This document shows positions 32,576 through 35,902 of a stretch of DNA of 35,902 nt, one piece after another. The notes beneath the pieces are model-generated. The model was not told where the DNA came from and made no database searches. It was given only the letters and a program-made list of their open reading frames with translations. A program made the translations under genes and the position numbers. Source of the DNA: Lachnospiraceae bacterium (GTDB lineage Bacteria > Bacillota > Clostridia > Lachnospirales > Lachnospiraceae). The stretch's first letter is position 1; every line of letters begins with the position of its first letter. Where the stretch lies: contig CAAGQC010000057.1 of assembly GCA_900771995.1 (NCBI GenBank), positions 1 to 35,902 of the forward strand, read 5' to 3'.

Positions 32576-32861
32576 GTGAGGAAGAGTAGTAAGCCTTAGG
32601 GAATTTTACAGAGAGCCGTGGATGGTGGGATCACGGTAAAGGAACTTTCGCCGAATGGACTTCCGAGGCTGGCCCGAGAACAGATCAGTTTTAGGCGTCA
32701 GCGGGATTCGGACCCGTTATCAAGCCGATGGATATGATGGTATCCAGAGAAAAGTGGACACGATCCGTAAGGACAGGTCAAATTGAGTGGCACCACGATG
32801 ATGAGCAAGAGCTTATTACCGTCTCAAATGTATAGGAATATACATTTGAGGCGGTTTTTTG
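32576..32861 (+). promoter_or_regulatory. Tryptophan T-box riboswitch (specifier UGG)
   Basis: A complete T-box leader that senses uncharged tRNA. Stem I contains GAGGAAGAGTAG, the distal AGAGAGCC and GGATGGTGGGATCACGG, and the specifier in GCCGAATGGACTTCCGAGG: TGG at 32656-32658, followed by the usual A. The antiterminator bulge is TGGCACC (32788-32794), flanked by TTGAG (32783-32787), which can pair with CTCAA (32823-32827), and ACG (32795-32797), which can pair with CGT (32820-32822). The bulge TGGC would pair with a GCCA end, fitting tRNA-Trp with discriminator G. These same bases form the 5' arm of the terminator, so the two folds exclude each other. Low charged tRNA-Trp should switch on trpXYZ. 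Confidence 0.92.
32819..32861 (+). terminator. Regulated terminator of the trp T-box
   Basis: CCGTCTCAAATGTATA and TATACATTTGAGGCGG pair over 16 positions (one G-U) around GGAA and are followed by six T. Its left arm overlaps the antiterminator partner sequence. Between it and trpX (32862-32967) I see only a small AGATGC-GAAA-GCATCT hairpin and no supported gene. Confidence 0.93.
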
Positions 32862-32967
32862 TTATGTACAGATGCGAAAGCATCTGGCTTTCATAACAAT
32901 GAAAGGTTCAGTAATCTTATGAGCAAACTAATTTACGCAGAGCGTACAGAAAGCGAGGAATAAGATT

Positions 32968-33969
32968 ATGAAGAAGAGAATTTTGGCAGCAGTATTAACA
33001 GCAGTAATGGCAATGGGTGCACTCACCGGATGTGGCAGCAGTGCAGGCAAGGACAATTACACCATCGGTATCATGCAGTACGCTGTACACGGTTCCCTGG
33101 ACAACTGTCGGGAAGGATTTATTCAGGGTCTGGCCGAGGAAGGTATCGTAGAGGGCGAGAACCTCACCATTGAATATGTCAATGCACAGGCAGACAACGG
33201 AACTTCCGCCATGACCGCCAGCAACTTTGTAAGTAAGAAAGTAGATATGATCTGCGCCATCGCAACACCTTGCGCCATGGCAGCATACAATGCTACAATG
33301 AATACAGATATTCCCGTGATCTACACCGCAGTATCCGATCCCGTGGAAGCAGGTCTGGCCAATGAGGACGGCACTCCCGTAGGTAACATCACCGGTACTT
33401 CCGATGCGCTGGCAGTAGACGCACAGTTAAAAATGATCCGTGAGGTACTTCCCGAAGCGAAGACCATCGGTATCATCTACACCACCAGCGAAGCAAACTC
33501 CATCAGCACCATCGCCGAGTACAAGGCTCTGGCAGGCAACTACGGATTCGAGATCGTGGACAGCGGTGTGACAGCAATGTCTGAGGTGGCTCTGGCAGCA
33601 GCGGATATCGCATCCAAGGTTGACTGCATCACCAACCTGACCGACAACACCGTAGTAAGCGCATTACAGACGGTACTGGATGAGGCCAACAAGGCAGGCA
33701 TTCCCGTATTCGGTTCCGAGGTAGAACAGGTCAAGGCAGGCTGCGTGGCATCCATGGGTCTGGAATACATCGAACTTGGCAAGCAGACCGGTAAGATGGC
33801 AGCAAGAGTACTGAAGGGAGAGGCAGAAGCTTCCGAACTGAACTTCGAAGTCATCTCCGAGCCCAGCCTGTATGTGAACTTTGCAGCAGCAGAGAAGATC
33901 AACCTGGAACTTCCCGAGAACTACAAGACCGATGCTTACCAGTCCTTCGATGAGATCGTGGTACAGTAA
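32968..33969 (+). CDS. trpX: Tryptophan ABC transporter substrate-binding lipoprotein TrpX
   Basis: A 333-residue lipoprotein of the ABC_sub_bind (PF04392-type) family: basic start, hydrophobic core, lipobox LTG-Cys22. The periplasmic-binding fold follows, with 'YTIGIMQYAVHGSLDNCREGF' style opening (residues about 31-50), 'IATPCAMAAYNATM', 'DIPVIYTAVSDPVEAGL', 'NITGTSDALAVDAQL' and 'IPVFGSEVEQVKAGCVASMG'. The T-box with a UGG specifier in front and the permease and ATPase of matching type behind identify it as the tryptophan transporter predicted in Firmicutes. Some homologues in this family bind tyrosine or other ligands, but the leader argues for tryptophan. Confidence 0.9.
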   Translation: MKKRILAAVLTAVMAMGALTGCGSSAGKDNYTIGIMQYAVHGSLDNCREGFIQGLAEEGIVEGENLTIEYVNAQADNGTSAMTASNFVSKKVDMICAIATPCAMAAYNATMNTDIPVIYTAVSDPVEAGLANEDGTPVGNITGTSDALAVDAQLKMIREVLPEAKTIGIIYTTSEANSISTIAEYKALAGNYGFEIVDSGVTAMSEVALAAADIASKVDCITNLTDNTVVSALQTVLDEANKAGIPVFGSEVEQVKAGCVASMGLEYIELGKQTGKMAARVLKGEAEASELNFEVISEPSLYVNFAAAEKINLELPENYKTDAYQSFDEIVVQ

Positions 33970-34118
33970 GCGAGAGATTGCTGCCGACAGGCAGAAAGTA
34001 ATAAAGTAATCTGGATATACAGGATTTTAAGATGTGATCTCGTGTCCCCGGCGATACAAAGGTGCGGAACAGCCGGTAAGCCGTAAGGGCAGAAGATATC
34101 TGTGGAATGGAGATAAAT

Positions 34119-35000
34119 ATGGCGTTATTATTAAGTGTACTGGAACAAGGAATGATCTACGGCATCCTGGCACTGGGTGTCTACATTACCTATAAAATAC
34201 TGGATTTCCCGGATCTTACGGTCGATGGCAGCTTCCCCTTTGGGGCTGCCATCACTGTGCGTCTGATCAATGGTTTCGGCGTTCCGGCAATCCTCACCCT
34301 TCCCATTGCATTCTTAGGCGGAGCCCTGGTGGGAATCTGCACCGGACTGATCCATGTGAAATTAAAAGTAAGAGATCTGCTGTCCGGTATCATTATGATG
34401 ACCGGTCTGTATACCATCAACCTGTGGGTGGCAGGCTCCGGCTATGTAGCTATTTTTGATAAGGAAAATATTTTCAACAACAGTTTCGTGAACAGCATTA
34501 CTCCGGGCTTTTTAGCAAGTTTCAAAAATGTGATCATTATTTTCCTGATCACAATGGTGGCAAAATATCTGTTAGACTGGTACATGAGCACCAAGTCCGG
34601 ATTTTTACTCCGGGCGGTCGGTGACAACGATACCATCGTTACCAGCCTCGGTGTGGACAAGGGACTGGTGAAGATCGTAGGCCTGTCCATTGCCAATGGC
34701 CTGGTATCCTTAAGTGGCTGTATCTATGCACAGCAGCAGAGAAGCTTTGAGATCTCCATCGGAACCGGTGCGGTAGTCATCGGTCTGGCCAGTGTTATCA
34801 TCGGCACCAGCCTGTTCAAGAAGGTAACATTCTTCCGTGTGACCAGCAGTGTTGTGGTGGGCTCCATTCTGTATAAGGCCTGTGTGGCTATTGCCATGTT
34901 CGCTGGCATCAGCCCCAACGCCATCAAGCTGATCACAGCCGTCCTGTTCCTGATCATTCTGGTGATCAGCATGGACAGAAAGAAGGTGAAAGCATGCTAG
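34119..35000 (+). CDS. trpY: Tryptophan ABC transporter permease TrpY
   Basis: A 293-residue permease with about eight or nine helices, belonging to the branched-chain/simple-sugar-like permease group: 'LEQGMIYGILALGVYITYK', 'LDFPDLTVDGSFPFGAAIT', 'LKVRDLLSGIIMMTGLYTIN', 'GFLLRAVGDNDTIVTSLGVD' and 'IGLASVIIGTSLF'. The FPDLTVDGSFP motif is typical of the family partnered with ABC_sub_bind proteins. I prefer ATG 34119 because GGAG lies six bases before it; ATG 34107 is possible. The 149-bp gap after trpX contains no clear terminator, only short imperfect repeats (GCCGGTAAGCC and CCGTAAGGGC). Its end overlaps trpZ by seven bases. Confidence 0.9.
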   Translation: MALLLSVLEQGMIYGILALGVYITYKILDFPDLTVDGSFPFGAAITVRLINGFGVPAILTLPIAFLGGALVGICTGLIHVKLKVRDLLSGIIMMTGLYTINLWVAGSGYVAIFDKENIFNNSFVNSITPGFLASFKNVIIIFLITMVAKYLLDWYMSTKSGFLLRAVGDNDTIVTSLGVDKGLVKIVGLSIANGLVSLSGCIYAQQQRSFEISIGTGAVVIGLASVIIGTSLFKKVTFFRVTSSVVVGSILYKACVAIAMFAGISPNAIKLITAVLFLIILVISMDRKKVKAC

Positions 35001-35767
35001 AGCTTATCAATATCAATAAGAATTACAATCCCGGTTCGGTTAACGAACTGTGTCTGTTCAAGGATTTCAACCTTACGGTAAAGGACGGAGAATTCGTATC
35101 CGTCGTAGGAAGTAACGGTTCCGGCAAGACTTCCATGCTGAACATCATCTGCGGAAGTATTGCGGTGGACAGCGGTAAGATCCTGATCCACGGGGAAGAT
35201 ATTACCAGACAGAAGGATTATATCCGCCAGCGCCGCATCGGCAGAGTCTATCAGGATCCCTCCAAGGGAACCTGCCCCAGCATGACGATTCTGGAGAACA
35301 TGTCCATCGCCGAGAATAAGGGCAAGCCTTACAATCTGGGCCGGGGTGTGAATAAAGCAAAGTTGGAAACTTATCGTGAGATGTTACGTCCCCTGAATCT
35401 GGGACTGGAAGATAAGATGGGCGTGCAGGTCGGATCCCTCTCCGGAGGACAGAGACAGGCATTGGCACTGCTCATGGCCACCATGACACCGATTGATTTC
35501 TTGATACTGGATGAGCATACTGCAGCACTGGATCCCAAGACCGCGGAGATCATCATGGAACTCACCGATCAGGTCGTGAAGGAGAAGAAAGTGACCACCA
35601 TTATGGTCACCCACAACCTCCGCTATGCCGTAGAATACGGCAACCGCCTGATCATGATGCACGAAGGAAAAGCCATCCTCGACAAAGCCGGGGAAGAGAA
35701 GAAGACCATCAACACCGAAGAAATCATGGCAATCTTCAACCGCATCAGCGTGGAGTGCGGTAACTAA
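34994..35767 (+). CDS. trpZ: Tryptophan ABC transporter ATP-binding protein TrpZ
   Basis: A 257-residue ABC ATPase: Walker A GSNGSGKTS near 37-45, Q-loop 'RIGRVYQDPSKGTCPSMTIL', signature LSGGQ, Walker B 'DFLILDEHTAALDP' and H-loop 'TIMVTHNLRYAVEYG'. The Walker B carries His after DE where Pro is usual, a feature common in this subgroup. The 'YQDPSKGT' Q-loop is characteristic of the ATPases paired with TrpY-like permeases. It overlaps trpY by seven bases, so the two are coupled. Confidence 0.92.
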   Translation: MLELININKNYNPGSVNELCLFKDFNLTVKDGEFVSVVGSNGSGKTSMLNIICGSIAVDSGKILIHGEDITRQKDYIRQRRIGRVYQDPSKGTCPSMTILENMSIAENKGKPYNLGRGVNKAKLETYREMLRPLNLGLEDKMGVQVGSLSGGQRQALALLMATMTPIDFLILDEHTAALDPKTAEIIMELTDQVVKEKKVTTIMVTHNLRYAVEYGNRLIMMHEGKAILDKAGEEKKTINTEEIMAIFNRISVECGN

Positions 35768-35805
35768 ATGGCAAGTTAGTGGAATAAATATTTGCAAACC
35801 AGACG

Positions 35806-35845
35806 AACTCCCGGAGCGGAATGTGTTTCTCTGGGAGTTTATTTA
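35806..35845 (+). terminator. Probable terminator after trpXYZ
   Basis: AACTCCCGGAG (35806-35816) pairs with CTCTGGGAGTT (35829-35839) with one internal mismatch, followed by TATTT. The T run is short, so termination may be incomplete. Confidence 0.65.
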
Positions 35846-35902
35846 CGGATTCCTCTGGTAGCCATAAAAAATCGAGAAATGGTGGACTTTTGACACTAAG
35901 GA

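Noticed and set aside
32919..32963. 14-codon frame between the T-box terminator and trpX as a leader peptide
   Set aside because: It contains no Trp codon and no convincing ribosome binding site, and the T-box already explains control.
35890..35902. TTGACA at the right edge as a promoter for the next gene
   Set aside because: No -10 region is available within the window, so it cannot be judged.
1..35902. CRISPR array, prophage, transposase or integrase genes, replication origin
   Set aside because: I looked for regularly spaced repeats, DDE or HUH transposase motifs, phage structural proteins and DnaA-box clusters and found none that could be supported.

Overview
The window looks like a chromosomal segment of a Lachnospiraceae-type Clostridia (Firmicutes) genome. 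The evidence is a dgt-dnaG-rpoD-trmK block of the Gram-positive kind, a tryptophan T-box leader, a YitJ-type fused methyltransferase/MTHF reductase, a YlmH S4 protein, purine-rich ribosome binding sites and many U-tailed terminators. All recognised genes lie on the + strand. No phage, insertion sequence with a transposase, CRISPR array or resistance gene was found.

Layout. (1) 2-5500: the end of an NMT1/SsuA-type ABC importer (binding protein, ATPase, permease), an L-2-amino-thiazoline-4-carboxylate hydrolase-family protein, an M20 amidohydrolase and proC, closed by a perfect terminator. (2) 5544-8334: a homocysteine methyltransferase/MTHF reductase fusion and a FliD-tail-like protein with its own promoter. 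(3) 8392-11716: tRNA-Leu(CAG), then a condensation-type acyltransferase, a zinc-ribbon membrane protein (DUF6320-like) and an alpha/beta hydrolase, interrupted by a 162-bp structured inverted-repeat element. (4) 11810-18296: the macromolecular synthesis block dgt, dnaG, rpoD, trmK, then a TGS/uridine-kinase-like protein. (5) 18309-19717: rnpB and a serine-protease-like lipoprotein, bracketed by two direct copies of the end of the repeat seen in region 3. (6) 19809-26042: a probable metal (zinc) homeostasis cluster: a G3E GTPase with about fifty histidines, a P-loop protein apparently fused to a YcgQ/DUF1980-like domain, a polytopic membrane protein and a ZIP transporter, followed by ylmH and a CmpB-type membrane protein. 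(7) 26078-29088: a secreted protein whose promoter spacer contains a run of nine G, an O-antigen-ligase-like protein and two tiny ORFs. (8) 29282-32435: an OmpR-type response regulator and a large histidine kinase. (9) 32510-35845: a T-box leader with a UGG specifier in front of a tryptophan ABC transporter (trpXYZ).

The most interesting points are the poly-G promoter (possible phase variation), the metal cluster with its unusual two P-loop proteins, the thiazoline-hydrolase/amidohydrolase/transporter operon (possible cysteine precursor salvage), and the repeat family whose copies supply stop codons and a C-terminal tail to neighbouring genes. Functions are inferred by reading motifs; no database search was possible.
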